Positions 26,535 through 35,996 are shown, numbered from the stretch's first letter. The stretch is DNA of 64,000 nucleotides from Nostocoides sp. HKS02 (GCF_009707485.1 NZ_CP046121.1:1178001-1242000); one strand, 5' to 3'. Numbers and translations: made by a program. Notes: a model not told the origin generated them from the sequence alone.

Positions 26535-29219
26535 GTGAGCTCGTCCAGCCCCGCCCCCCAGTCGGTGCGCGCCGACGTCGGCGGCGGCGACCCGTTCGGT
26601 CGCGGCGACCAGCCACGCCTGTCGTGGTGGCTGCCGCCGGGAGCCGTCACGCAGCACGCCTACCGGATCGTCACCGACGACGGCTACGACACCGGCCGGG
26701 TCGAGTCCGCTGACCAGGTCCGCGTCGGCGTTTCGGTGTTCGACCGCTCGCGGCGGGCCACCGCCGCCCGGGTGATGGTGTGGACCGAGCTCGGCGCGAG
26801 CACGTGGAGCGACCCGGTCGAGCTGGACAGCGGTCTGCTCGACGAGAGCGACTGGAGCGCGCAGTGGGTCGGGGTCGCCGAGGACCAGCGCCCGGAGAAG
26901 GGCCTGCGCCCTGCGTACTGGCTGCGGGCGAGGTTCGAGCTGACCGCGGAGCAGGCCGCCGATGGGGCTCGCCTTGAGGCGACCGCGCTCGGGCTCTACG
27001 AGGTCCACCTCAACGGTCAGCGGGTGGGCGACGAGGAGCTCGCACCCGGCTACACGCAGTACGCCCGACGCGTGCAGGCCCAGAGCCACGACGTCTCCGA
27101 CCTGGTGCTCGCGGGCGAGAACGTCGTGGCGGTGCTCGTGTCCGACGGCTGGTACCGGGGCCAGGTGGGACTCCCCCGGGCGGCCGACCAGTACGGCACG
27201 GACCTCGCGCTCCGCCTGCAGATCGACGTACCGGACGCGCCCATCGCCGGCCCGGCGGATCCCGCCTGGCTGAGCGTGGTCGCGACCGGGCCGGACTGGC
27301 GGTGGTCCACCTCCCACATCACCGTGGCCGACCTCATCGGGGGCCAGCGCGAGGACCGACGGCTGGTCGACCCGAGCCTGCACACCCCCGCATACGACGA
27401 CTCATCATGGCTGCCTGTGGTCCCTCGGGAAGTCACCGCGGCGGTCGTCCGCCCGGTCGCACCGCCGGTGCGCCGCATCGAGGAGCTGCGACCGGTCTCC
27501 GTGGCGCGCGTGGGCGAGGGCGGCGACCACCAGGTCGTCGACCTCGGCCAGAACATCAACGGCTGGGCGCGGCTGTCGCGCCTGGGGCCGGAGGGCACGC
27601 GGCTCGTCCTGCGTCACGGTGAGCACCTCGGTCCCGACGGAGACCTCACCACGACCCACCTCGACGTGGACGTGCCGATCTTCCCCGAGGCGCTGCCGGT
27701 CGGCCAGGTCGACGAGGTGACCTCCGCAGGCCGGCCCGGCGACGTCTTCGAGCCGCGGTTCACGACCCACGGCTTTCGCTACGTCCGGGTCGAAGGTCAC
27801 CCTGACGAGCTCACCCCCGAGGACGTCACCGGAGTCGTGGTCCACTCCGACCTGCGCCGCACAGGGTGGTTCGAGTGCAGCGACGAGCGCGTGAACGCGC
27901 TGCACGAGGCCGTGGTCTGGTCGCTGCGCGACAACATCTGCGACATCCCGACCGACTGTCCCCAGCGCGAGCGGTCGGGGTGGACCGGTGACTGGCAGAT
28001 CTTCGCGCCGACGGCCGCGTACCTGTTCGACGTGCTCGGGTTCACCCGCAAGTGGTTGCGGGACGTCGCGCTCGACCAGCGGGCCGACGGCTGCGTCGCC
28101 AACATCTCACCGTGCCCACCGATCGAGGGGTTCAGCGGTCCAGTGGGCCACGTGAACGGCTCGGCCGGGTGGGGAGACGTCGTCGTCAGCGCCCCGTGGG
28201 ACCTCCACGAGGCGTATGCCGACGCGTCACTGCTGCGCGAGCTGTGGGGTCCGCTCACGGCGTGGGTCGACTACGCCGCCCGCGCCGCCCGGGACCAGCG
28301 CCACCCCTTCCGCGCCGCGACGCGACCTGAGGCAGCGGACCATGAGCAGTACCTCTGGGATGCCGGGTTCCACTGGGGTGAGTGGCTCGAGCCCGATGCC
28401 GACCTGAGTGACTTCGGCGCCTTCGCTGCTCAGGACCAGGGCGAGGTGGCCACGGCATACCTCCATCGGTCTGCGGCGACCGCCGCGCGGATCGGTGGGC
28501 TGATCGGCGCCGACGCTGCGCAGGTCGAGCACTACGCGACCACGGCCGAGCGTGCTCGAGCGGCTTGGCAGGCGGAGTTCGTGCGTCCCGACGGGTCCCT
28601 GCGCACGGCCACGCAGGCCGCGCACGTCCGGGCGCTCGCCTTCGGGCTGGTCGCGGACGAGCACCGCCAGGCCGTCGCGGACGAGCTGGTCCGGCTGATC
28701 GAGGCGGCCGGGACGCACCTCGGCACCGGCTTCCTCTCGACACCCATGCTCCTGCCGGTCCTCGCGGACCACGGCCACCTCGAGACCGCCTACGCCCTGC
28801 TGCTGCAGGACTCCGAGCCGTCGTGGCTGACCATGCTCGACCGCGGGGCGACCACCGTGTGGGAGCGCTGGAACGGGGTCGACGCTGCGGGGGTCGCCCA
28901 CGAGTCGCTCAACCACTACAGCAAGGGCGCCGTCGTGTCGTTCCTGCACCGCTACGTCGCCGGGCTGCGGCCGGCCTCACCGGGCTACCGCTCGTTCGAG
29001 GTACGACCCCGACCCGGTGGCGGCCTCACCTCGGCGCACGCGACCCTCGAGTCGCCGTACGGCCGGATCGAGACCGCCTGGCGGCTCGACGCGGGTGTGT
29101 TCACCCTCGACGTCGCCGTGCCCGGGGCCGCCACCGCCGAGGTCGTCCTGCCCCAGGGTGGCACGCACCGCGTCGGCCCGGGCCGGCACACCTGGAGCGA
29201 GTCTTTGCCAACTCTTTAA
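26535..29219 (+). CDS. Alpha-L-rhamnosidase, GH78
   Basis: The GTG start gives 894 residues, the typical size. Domain order follows GH78: N-terminal beta domains (VQAQSHDVSDLVLAGENVV, DGWYRGQVG), the central (alpha/alpha)6 barrel containing CDIPTDCPQRERSGWTGD near residue 470 with the general-acid region, and a C-terminal beta-sandwich (GYRSFEVRPRPGGGL). No signal peptide is seen, so the enzyme is cytoplasmic and acts on imported rhamnosides, matching the ABC importer 16 bases upstream. The released L-rhamnose would feed the pathway at the start of the window. Confidence 0.92.
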   Translation: MSSSSPAPQSVRADVGGGDPFGRGDQPRLSWWLPPGAVTQHAYRIVTDDGYDTGRVESADQVRVGVSVFDRSRRATAARVMVWTELGASTWSDPVELDSGLLDESDWSAQWVGVAEDQRPEKGLRPAYWLRARFELTAEQAADGARLEATALGLYEVHLNGQRVGDEELAPGYTQYARRVQAQSHDVSDLVLAGENVVAVLVSDGWYRGQVGLPRAADQYGTDLALRLQIDVPDAPIAGPADPAWLSVVATGPDWRWSTSHITVADLIGGQREDRRLVDPSLHTPAYDDSSWLPVVPREVTAAVVRPVAPPVRRIEELRPVSVARVGEGGDHQVVDLGQNINGWARLSRLGPEGTRLVLRHGEHLGPDGDLTTTHLDVDVPIFPEALPVGQVDEVTSAGRPGDVFEPRFTTHGFRYVRVEGHPDELTPEDVTGVVVHSDLRRTGWFECSDERVNALHEAVVWSLRDNICDIPTDCPQRERSGWTGDWQIFAPTAAYLFDVLGFTRKWLRDVALDQRADGCVANISPCPPIEGFSGPVGHVNGSAGWGDVVVSAPWDLHEAYADASLLRELWGPLTAWVDYAARAARDQRHPFRAATRPEAADHEQYLWDAGFHWGEWLEPDADLSDFGAFAAQDQGEVATAYLHRSAATAARIGGLIGADAAQVEHYATTAERARAAWQAEFVRPDGSLRTATQAAHVRALAFGLVADEHRQAVADELVRLIEAAGTHLGTGFLSTPMLLPVLADHGHLETAYALLLQDSEPSWLTMLDRGATTVWERWNGVDAAGVAHESLNHYSKGAVVSFLHRYVAGLRPASPGYRSFEVRPRPGGGLTSAHATLESPYGRIETAWRLDAGVFTLDVAVPGAATAEVVLPQGGTHRVGPGRHTWSESLPTL

Positions 29220-29263
29220 GCCCGAGGGTGTGACCCACCCGGCAGGTCCTCGTTGTCCAGATC

Positions 29264-29279
29264 GGCCACACCCGTGGCC
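29264..29279. other. Small GC-rich hairpin after the rhamnosidase gene
   Basis: GGCCAC-accc-GTGGCC in the 86-base gap before the secreted-protein gene. No T run follows, so it is at best a weak terminator or mRNA end structure. Confidence 0.35.
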
Positions 29280-29305
29280 TGCCTGCCGTCGACGAAAGGC
29301 CTCTT

Positions 29306-30439
29306 GTGAACCCGAACCCCGACCGCACCGGTAACCGCCGCGTCCGCGCACGCGTCCTCGCCGCCCTCGGTGTCGCGGCCCTCGCCAGCGCGATGGCGCC
29401 GGCGCTCGCTGCGCAGGCCGCGCCCGTGGGCCCCACGGATCCGTCGGTGACCGTTCCCGGCGGCGCTGGCGACCTGGCCGGACACCCCTACCGGCACGGG
29501 CTCGTCCAGACCCTCGGGGCGGGCCTGCCCAACCTCGGTCTGAACAACCTGCGGTACGGCGGGGGCACGAGCGGGGTCGGCGTGACCACGGGCGCCCCGA
29601 AGGTCTACCTGGTGTTCTGGGGCTCCCAGTGGGGCACGGCGGGCACGGACGCCAAGGGCAACACCACCCTGACCGGCGACCCGCAGGGAACGGCGCCGAT
29701 CCTCCAGGGCTTCTTCAAGGGACTCGGCACCAACGGTGACAGCTGGTCCGGGGTGATGACCCAGTACTGCGAGGGTGTCGCCAGTGGCGCGACCTCCTGC
29801 CCGTCCGGGTCGGCCCATGTCGGCTACCCGACCGGCGGTGCGCTCGCCGGCGTCTGGGCGGACCCGTCGGCTCCCGCGCCGGCTCAGGCCACGGGTAACC
29901 AGATCGGCGCCGAGGCAGTCAAGGCAGCCGGGCACTTCGGCAACACCACGGCCGCCGCCAACCGCAACGTCCAGTACGTCGTCCTCTCCCCCACGGGCAC
30001 CCACCCGGACGGCTTCAACACGACCACCAGCCAGTTCTGCGCGTGGCACGACTACACCGGTGACACCAGCCTCTCCGGCGGTGCGCCGACCTCGCCCTAC
30101 GGCCCGTTGGCGTTCACGAACGAGCCCTACGTCACCGACGCCGGGTCGAGCTGCGGGTCGAACTTCGTCAACCCCGGCCCGTCCGGTGTCACCGACGGCG
30201 TGACGATCGTCGAGGGCCACGAGTATGCCGAGACGATCACCGACCAGTTCCCGGCCGGCGGGTGGACCGACCTCACCGGCTACGAGAACGGCGACAAGTG
30301 CGCATGGATCTCCTCCGGGCAGGGCGCGTCCCAGAACATCACCCTGAGCACGGGCAGCTACCCCGTCCAGTCGACCTGGGCGAACGACTTCAACGGCGGC
30401 TCGGGCGGCTGTGAGGTGTCCCACTCGACGGTGAGCTGA
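29306..30439 (+). CDS. Secreted EXORDIUM/phosphate-induced-protein-like protein
   Basis: The GTG start gives 377 residues with an N-terminal signal peptide (basic RRVRARVLAALG, hydrophobic core, AQAA cleavage near residue 39). The mature part has VYLVFWGSQWG, the GHEYAETITDQFPAGGW segment and GYENGDKCAW, which recall the plant EXORDIUM/PHI-1 fold and its bacterial relatives; the HEYAE motif also looks like a metalloprotease zinc site. Four Cys could form disulfides. Function unknown; an exported polysaccharide-interacting or peptidase-like role is possible. Confidence 0.65.
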   Translation: MNPNPDRTGNRRVRARVLAALGVAALASAMAPALAAQAAPVGPTDPSVTVPGGAGDLAGHPYRHGLVQTLGAGLPNLGLNNLRYGGGTSGVGVTTGAPKVYLVFWGSQWGTAGTDAKGNTTLTGDPQGTAPILQGFFKGLGTNGDSWSGVMTQYCEGVASGATSCPSGSAHVGYPTGGALAGVWADPSAPAPAQATGNQIGAEAVKAAGHFGNTTAAANRNVQYVVLSPTGTHPDGFNTTTSQFCAWHDYTGDTSLSGGAPTSPYGPLAFTNEPYVTDAGSSCGSNFVNPGPSGVTDGVTIVEGHEYAETITDQFPAGGWTDLTGYENGDKCAWISSGQGASQNITLSTGSYPVQSTWANDFNGGSGGCEVSHSTVS

Positions 30440-30520
30440 ACGAGCCGCCTCGCTACGGTGGCGGTCCCGTCCACCGGCGTGCCCAGCAGCACGCCGCCCA
30501 CCCCCGCGAGGTGATCGCGC

Positions 30521-31873
30521 GTGCCCCTACTCACCGGGACACCGTCTGCCCTGGACACCGGCGACACGGCCTGGCTGCTGGTCTCCTGCGCCCTGGTGCT
30601 GCTCATGGCCCCGGGCCTGGCGCTGTTCTACGGCGGCATGGTCCGGGCCAAGAGCGTGCTCAACATGATGATGATGACCTTCGGCGCGCTGGCCGCAGCC
30701 ATCATCGTCTGGACCGTCGTCGGCTACTCCTTCGCCTTCGGTGACGACGTGGGCGGGGGGCTGCTCGGCAGCCCGCTGCAACACGTGGGGCTGCATGGCC
30801 TGATGGCGGCATCCAGCAACGGCGTGTCCCCGATCCCCGTCATCCTCTTCGCGGTCTTCCAGGGGCTCTTCTGCGTGATCACGGGGGCACTCGTCTCGGG
30901 CGCCATCGCCGACCGGGCCCGGTTCGGCGCATGGATGGCGTTCGTCAGCGTGTGGACCGTGGTCGTCTACGCGCCGGTCGCCCACTGGGTCTTCGACGCC
31001 AGCTCGGGCAGCCACGTCGGCGGGTGGCTCGCCAACCAGGTGCACCTCGTCGACTTCGCAGGCGGAACCGCGGTCGAGATCTGTTCCGGCGCCTCGGGGC
31101 TCGCCCTTGCCCTCGTCCTCGGCCGCCGACACGGCTTCGGCAAGGACCCGATGCGCCCCCACAACCTCACGCTGGTGATGATGGGCGCCGGCCTGCTGTG
31201 GTTCGGCTGGTTCGGCTTCAACGCCGGTTCCGCTCTCGCCGCCAACCAGAAGGCCGCCGTCATCTTCACCACCACCCTGCTGGCCGGTGCCGCCGGCACC
31301 CTCGGGTGGTTGGCCGTGGAGCGCTACCGCGACGGGCACGCGACCTCCCTCGGCGCCGCGTCGGGCATGGTGGCGGGCCTCGTCGCGATCACCCCGTCGT
31401 GCGCCTCGCTGTCACCGCTCGGCTCGATCGCCATGGGTGCCCTGGCCGGCATGGTGTGCGCCTTCGCTGTCGGGCTCAAGCACCGGTTCGGCTACGACGA
31501 CTCGCTCGATGTCGTCGGGGTGCACCTGGTGGGAGGCCTCGTCGGCACCCTTGGCATCGGGTTCCTCGCGACGGCGAGCGCACCCACGGGTGTGAACGGC
31601 CTGCTCTACGGCGGTGGGGTCGGGCAGCTCGGGCGCCAAGCGCTCGGGTGCCTCGTGGTGATGGTCTACGCCTTCGTGGTGTCCGGGGTCCTCGGTCTGG
31701 CCGTCGAACGGCTCTTGGGCTTCCGCATCCACGTCGACGACGAGGTCAGCGGCATCGACCTCGTCCTCCACGCAGAGACGGCATACGACCTGCACCACCT
31801 GTCCAGTGGTCGCCCGTCGTTCCACCACGGCCTCACCCACCCGGCCAGCCAACCCCCAGAGCGAGCGGGCTAG
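30521..31873 (+). CDS. amt: Ammonium transporter (Amt family)
   Basis: The 450-residue protein has eleven hydrophobic segments and the Amt signature DFAGGTAVEICSGASGLALAL. The pore twin-His pair is modified: the first position is Glu186, the second His335 in GVHLVGGLVGTLG. Glu at the first site is known in some fungal Mep transporters and affects pH response and selectivity. Phe/Trp gate and Asp in the FGDD region are present. It sits alone, with no glnK beside it. It imports ammonium; its 3' end overlaps the convergent metallo-beta-lactamase-fold gene by four bases. Confidence 0.9.
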   Translation: MPLLTGTPSALDTGDTAWLLVSCALVLLMAPGLALFYGGMVRAKSVLNMMMMTFGALAAAIIVWTVVGYSFAFGDDVGGGLLGSPLQHVGLHGLMAASSNGVSPIPVILFAVFQGLFCVITGALVSGAIADRARFGAWMAFVSVWTVVVYAPVAHWVFDASSGSHVGGWLANQVHLVDFAGGTAVEICSGASGLALALVLGRRHGFGKDPMRPHNLTLVMMGAGLLWFGWFGFNAGSALAANQKAAVIFTTTLLAGAAGTLGWLAVERYRDGHATSLGAASGMVAGLVAITPSCASLSPLGSIAMGALAGMVCAFAVGLKHRFGYDDSLDVVGVHLVGGLVGTLGIGFLATASAPTGVNGLLYGGGVGQLGRQALGCLVVMVYAFVVSGVLGLAVERLLGFRIHVDDEVSGIDLVLHAETAYDLHHLSSGRPSFHHGLTHPASQPPERAG

Positions 31874-32496
31874 AGAACCGTCGCCACACCGGGGACCAGC
31901 GGGCGCACGACGCGCTCGGGGCTGAAGGCGCTCAGCATGCCGGCGTACTTGCCGGGGTCGGTCGTCTCACCAGCGTGGATCGGGATAGCCACGCGCGGGT
32001 CGACGGCGTGGACGTTCTCGACCGCCTCGGCGAGCTTGAGCCAGGGACCGTCCACCGCCACGGCGAGCACGTCGACGTCCTGATCCGGAACGAGGAACGA
32101 GTCCCCCGGGTGCAGCAACGCCCCGTCGTCCACGAGGTAGGCCGAGTTGGTGCAGCCGGGGATCTCGCGCCACACCGCCGCGTGCCACCCGCCGAGCACG
32201 ACGACGCTGGCCCCACCGAGGCTCAACCGGTCCCCCGGTCGCGCCACCCGGTGCTCGGGTAGGCCGAGCACCACATCGGGCGTGTCCGGGTCGACGACCA
32301 GGACTGCCCCGGGGTTGGCTGCGAGGAGCGCGTTGATGCGAGCCGGGTCGATGTGGTCGGCGTGCCCGTGGGTGACGAGGACGGCGTCGAGGTCGCGCAC
32401 CTCGTCGAACTGCGACAGCGTGCCCGGGTCGAACAGCAGCCGGGCCGTCGCGGTCTCGGCGAGCAGGCACGCGTGCCCGAGGTGGGTGAGCTGCAT
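31870..32496 (-). CDS. Metallo-beta-lactamase-fold hydrolase (UlaG/UPF0173-like)
   Basis: The ATG at MQLTHLGHACLL gives 208 residues; the longer reading adds a non-homologous leader. The metal motif is HGHADHI (near residue 53), with GGWHAAVW and LLHPGDSF contributing later ligands. Proteins of this compact type are metal-dependent hydrolases of uncertain substrate. It is divergent from the FMN-reductase cluster. Confidence 0.83.
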   Translation of the reverse strand: MQLTHLGHACLLAETATARLLFDPGTLSQFDEVRDLDAVLVTHGHADHIDPARINALLAANPGAVLVVDPDTPDVVLGLPEHRVARPGDRLSLGGASVVVLGGWHAAVWREIPGCTNSAYLVDDGALLHPGDSFLVPDQDVDVLAVAVDGPWLKLAEAVENVHAVDPRVAIPIHAGETTDPGKYAGMLSAFSPERVVRPLVPGVATVL

Positions 32497-32588
32497 GGTC
32501 GGTGGACTCCTCGCTGGCTGATCTGAACCGGGCCTCTTCCCTTGCGGGCCACGATGACGTACTCTCACTCTGAGAATATCACTTCCAT

Positions 32589-32604
32589 AGAGCGAAGGCG
32601 CTCT
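32589..32604. promoter_or_regulatory. Inverted repeat in the promoter of the 32.6-37.3 kb cluster
   Basis: AGAGCG-AAGG-CGCTCT, six-base arms, 20 bases before the first start codon of the cluster and in the 128-base divergent gap. The neighbouring bases CACTCTGAGAATATCACTT are unusually AT-rich for this genome, as expected for a promoter. A repressor site is possible. Confidence 0.4.
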
Positions 32605-32624
32605 CTGACGTGGGGAGGCCGTGC

Positions 32625-32825
32625 GTGGTCGCAGTCCACCACTTCGGCTACGGGGTCGACGACCTCGACGAGGCGAACGGCGGCCCTGGCCACGTCAGCT
32701 GGGTCGTGCCCGACCTGGCCGCCGAGCGCGCCCGGCTCAGTGCCCTGGCCGACGGCTGGGACGGCACCGACGCCCTTCGCCCGATGGCGCCCTCCTCCGA
32801 CCCGACCGCGCAGGAGACGAGATGA
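32625..32825 (+). pseudogene. Truncated VOC (glyoxalase-fold) protein remnant
   Basis: The GTG with a GGGGAGG site six bases upstream gives 66 residues. It opens like a VOC domain (VAVHHFGYGVDDLDEA), then jumps directly to a segment normally found much later (GPGHVSWVVPDLAAERARL). A VOC domain is about 115 residues, so the middle appears deleted. It overlaps the FMN reductase start by four bases, as if the operon frame was kept. Possibly inactive; a short regulator-like product cannot be excluded. Confidence 0.5.
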
Positions 32826-33730
32826 CCACCACCATGCTGGGCCTGAGCTGCGGCGCACCCGGGGGTAGCGCCGAGATCCTGCTCAAGGAGGCCCTGAGGT
32901 CGGCGCAGGCCGCCGGGGCGCAGGTACAGCTGGTCCGGCTCGAGGAGCTCCACCTGCCCAGCGGACCGGACCCCACCGACCGCGACGACGCCTGGTGGTT
33001 CTGGGAGCGGCTGATGGACGCGGACGGCCTGATCGTCTCCTCCCCCATGTTCAGCCGCACGGTTCCAGGCCGGCTCAAGGTCCTTGCCGACCGGCTGCTC
33101 GGCCCCAACGCCGACGCAGCGATCATCGCGACACTGCTCGACCTGCGCAGCCGGGGCGAGGAGCCGGCGATGGCGTTCCGGGTGGACGAGCGGGTCCTCA
33201 AGCCTCGGGTGGCCGGCTTCATCGCGGTGGGCGGCTCGCTCGTCGACCGGTGGCACACATTGACCCTGCCGGCGATGCACGTCCTCACGTTCTCCATGCA
33301 GACCGCGGTCGTCGACCAGTTCGCGGTCGGCGGTGCGGGCACGCCGAAGTCCGTCGTCCTGAACGAGCCCGCGGTCGCGCGTGCCGCGCAGCTGGGCGCC
33401 CATGTCGCGAGCCAGCTGGGGCGCGCCTTCGACGACGCGACGTATGCCGGTGAGCCGGGCCTGTGCCCCCTGTGCCACCTCGACGTGGTCGTCCTGCGCG
33501 GCACCGCGGTCCAATGCGCGACGTGCGGGGCCACCGGGGAGCTGCGCGCGGACGCGGGCGTCTCGTGGACCGACCTGACGACCTCGGTGATCACGCTGGC
33601 CGAGAAGCGCGAGCACTACCGCGAGATCCTCGAGACCGCGGGCCGGCACGCGGCGCGACGCCCCGAGATCGAGGAACGCGCCACGGCATACGACGACTTC
33701 GATCCCACCATCCGCCCGGACCAGAGGTGA
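32822..33730 (+). CDS. NAD(P)H-dependent FMN reductase with C-terminal zinc ribbon
   Basis: The ATG after CAGGAGACGAG gives 302 residues. Residues 1-215 form a flavodoxin-like FMN reductase (GLSCGAPGGSAEILLKEAL, then DADGLIVSSPMFSRTVPGRLKVLADR). A zinc-ribbon follows near residue 215 (CPLCHLDVV...CATCGATGEL, two CxxC pairs), then a helical tail. Such reductases supply reduced flavin to partner monooxygenases or reduce quinones. The added ribbon is not part of the basic family. It starts the run of oxidoreductases in this cluster. Confidence 0.82.
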   Translation: MTTTMLGLSCGAPGGSAEILLKEALRSAQAAGAQVQLVRLEELHLPSGPDPTDRDDAWWFWERLMDADGLIVSSPMFSRTVPGRLKVLADRLLGPNADAAIIATLLDLRSRGEEPAMAFRVDERVLKPRVAGFIAVGGSLVDRWHTLTLPAMHVLTFSMQTAVVDQFAVGGAGTPKSVVLNEPAVARAAQLGAHVASQLGRAFDDATYAGEPGLCPLCHLDVVVLRGTAVQCATCGATGELRADAGVSWTDLTTSVITLAEKREHYREILETAGRHAARRPEIEERATAYDDFDPTIRPDQR

Positions 33731-33735
33731 CTGCC

Positions 33736-33849
33736 ATGACCGAACCCCGCCCGCTCCACGTCCTCGTCGCCGGCGGCGGCCTGTCCGGCCTGGCCCACAG
33801 CCTCGCGCGCACCGGTGCCGAGCCGGGCGACGAGGGGCGCACCCCGTGA
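33736..33849 (+). pseudogene. N-terminal remnant of an FAD-dependent oxidoreductase
   Basis: A 37-residue frame begins MTEPRPLHVLVAGGGLSGLA, the Rossmann dinucleotide-binding start of flavoprotein monooxygenases, and stops after SLARTGAEPGDEGRTP. The rest of the enzyme (about 350 residues) is absent, in all frames of the following sequence. It lies between the FMN reductase and the SDR and overlaps the SDR start by four bases. A deletion remnant is the simplest reading. Confidence 0.5.
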
Positions 33850-34616
33850 CCGGGCGCCTCGACGGCCTGGCGGTGCTCGTGACGGGCACTGGCGGCGGCA
33901 TCGGCCGTGCGACCGCCGTAGTCTGCGCCCGCGAGGGTGCCCACGTCGTCGGCTGCGACCTCAACGAGGCCGCGTCCGCGGAGACCGTCGACCTGGTGCG
34001 CGCCGCCGGTGGCCGGATGGACGCGATGGCTCCCGTGGACCTGTCCACGGTCGAGGGTGCCCGCAGCTGGGTCGACGAGGCGGCCGCGGTCGCCGGTGGG
34101 GTCGACGTGCTCGTCAACAACGCGTCCGCGATCCGGTTCGGCACGATCGACGAGCTGTCGTGGGAGGACTGGTCGTTCACGATCCGCCACGAGCTCGACA
34201 TCGTCTTCCTCGTGACCCGTGCCGCGTGGCCGCACCTGCGTGCCCGCGGCGGTGGCTCGATCGTCAACGTCGGCTCGATCTCGGGATCGCGCGGCGCGTT
34301 CTTCATGCCGCAGAACGCCCATGGTGCCGCCAAGGGCGGCGTCCTGGCGCTCACCGCCCAGCTCTGCGTCGAGGGCGGACCGCACGGGATCCGGGTCAAC
34401 GCCGTGAGCCCGGCGATGACCGAGACCCCGCACACCAGCCCGATGCTGCGCGACCCGGATGGACCTGCAGCGGCCATCCGGGAGCGAATCCCGTTGCGGC
34501 GCTGGGGCCAGCCCGAGGACGTCGCCCACGCGATCCTGTTCCTCGCCAGCGACGAGGCACGGCACATCAGCGGCGCCAACCTACCGGTCGACGGTGGCAC
34601 GGCGGCGGTCGGATGA
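33846..34616 (+). CDS. SDR-family protein lacking the catalytic tyrosine
   Basis: The GTG start gives 256 residues with the SDR fold: TGTGGGIGRA cofactor loop, NNAS, GSISGS (catalytic Ser region near 143), and the ending ISGANLPVDGGT. At the YxxxK site the sequence is NAHGAAKGG, so the Tyr is His159 while Lys163 remains. This would abolish or alter normal dehydrogenase chemistry. It could be a binding or dehydratase-like SDR, or a partner of the FAD oxidase downstream. Start and stop overlap the neighbours by four bases. Confidence 0.82.
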   Translation: MTGRLDGLAVLVTGTGGGIGRATAVVCAREGAHVVGCDLNEAASAETVDLVRAAGGRMDAMAPVDLSTVEGARSWVDEAAAVAGGVDVLVNNASAIRFGTIDELSWEDWSFTIRHELDIVFLVTRAAWPHLRARGGGSIVNVGSISGSRGAFFMPQNAHGAAKGGVLALTAQLCVEGGPHGIRVNAVSPAMTETPHTSPMLRDPDGPAAAIRERIPLRRWGQPEDVAHAILFLASDEARHISGANLPVDGGTAAVG

Positions 34617-35996
34617 GCACGACCACGGCCCACCTGTTCCTCCGCGGCGAGGAGGGTTACGAGCCGGCCAGGGTTGGCCGGATCTTCAACGCCCGCAAGC
34701 CCGACCGGCTGCCCGCCGCGGTGCTCGAGGCTGCGGACATCGAGGAGGTCGTGGCTGGTGTGCGGCTCGCGGCCGAGCGCGGCTGGACTGTCTCGGTGCG
34801 GTCCGGCGGCCACTCGTGGGCCGCCTGGAGCCTGCGCGCGGACGCTCTGCTCATCGACCTCGGCGCGCTCAGGGCGATGGCGTACGACCCCGCGACCGGC
34901 ATTGTCACCGCGGGTCCGGCGACCATGGGCGGCCTCGAGCTCGCACCGTTCCTCGCCGACCACGGCCGCGCGTTCCCCGGCGGCCACTGCGCGTCGGTCG
35001 GCATCGGCGGATTCCTCCTCCAGGGCGGTCAGGGCTGGAACAAGCCGCTCGCGCGGGTGGGCCTGCGAAAGCGTCGTGGCGGTCGATGTGGTCACCGCCG
35101 CGGGCGAGCTCGTCCGAGCCGACGCGACCCAGAACTCCGACCTCTACTGGGCCGCCCGTGGCGCCGGCCCTGGCTTCCCGGGCATCGTCGTGCGCTTCCA
35201 CCTGCAGACCTATCCGGCACCACCGGTGATGTGGCAGGACACCTGGACCTTCGCCCTCGAGGACGGCGCCGAGCTGCTGCACTGGCTGCACGACGTGCTG
35301 CCCAGCCTGGACCGACGGGTCGAACCGGTCGTCGCGGCAACCCGGCTGCGTGACGTCCCGCTGGATGAGGGCCTCGTCCGCCCCGACGGCACGCTGCTCC
35401 TGCTGCACACGACCGTGATGGGCGACACCGAAGCGGAGGTCCGCGCCCTGCTCACGCCCCTGTCAAACGGACCTCTCGCGGGCCGCGCCCTGGGCCACGT
35501 CCAGGGTCCGACGACCATCCTCGAGGAGAACCTCGCCCAGACCGCGCAGAACCCCGAGGGCTACCGGTATGCCGTCGACTGCACCTGGACGGACGCGTCG
35601 GCCGACGTCCTCGCCCCAGTCCTCACCCGGCTGTGGGGCGAGCTCGACACCGAGCACTCCTTCTCGATCTGGTACGGGTGGGCGCCCAACCGCCAGCTAC
35701 CCGACATGGCCTTCTCCGTCGAGGGGAACGTCTATGTCGCCACCTATGCGATCTATGCCGACGCCGCGGACGACGAGAGGTACCGCACCTGGGTGCACGA
35801 GCGCACCGCCTCGATCGCCCGGCACGGCGGCGTCGGGGTCTACCTCGGCGACACCGACTTCACCCAGCGGCAGGATCGATTCCTGTCTGACGAGAACTGG
35901 GTGCGGCTCAATGAGATTCGCGCCCACCGCGACCCCGACCGACGTTTCGCCTCGTACCTCACCGCCGACCCCGAAGGGCTCAACCGCCATGACTGA
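34613..35996 (+). pseudogene. BBE-like FAD-linked oxidase, frameshifted
   Basis: Two frames cover a full berberine-bridge-type oxidase of about 460 residues. The first gives the FAD (PCMH) domain with VSVRSGGHSWAAWSLR (the covalent-flavin His region) and GGHCASVGIGGFLLQGGQG. The second resumes at WACESVVAVDVVTAAGELV and ends with the BBE domain. A single extra base in 35051-35063 breaks the frame (length 3n+1). These enzymes oxidise sugars, oligosaccharides or alkaloid/flavonoid-like substrates with O2. The stop overlaps the GH1 start by eight bases. Confidence 0.83.

Noticed and set aside
32648..35095. 815-residue minus-strand open frame
   Set aside because: Lies opposite the FMN reductase, SDR and FAD oxidase, all of which have real motifs.
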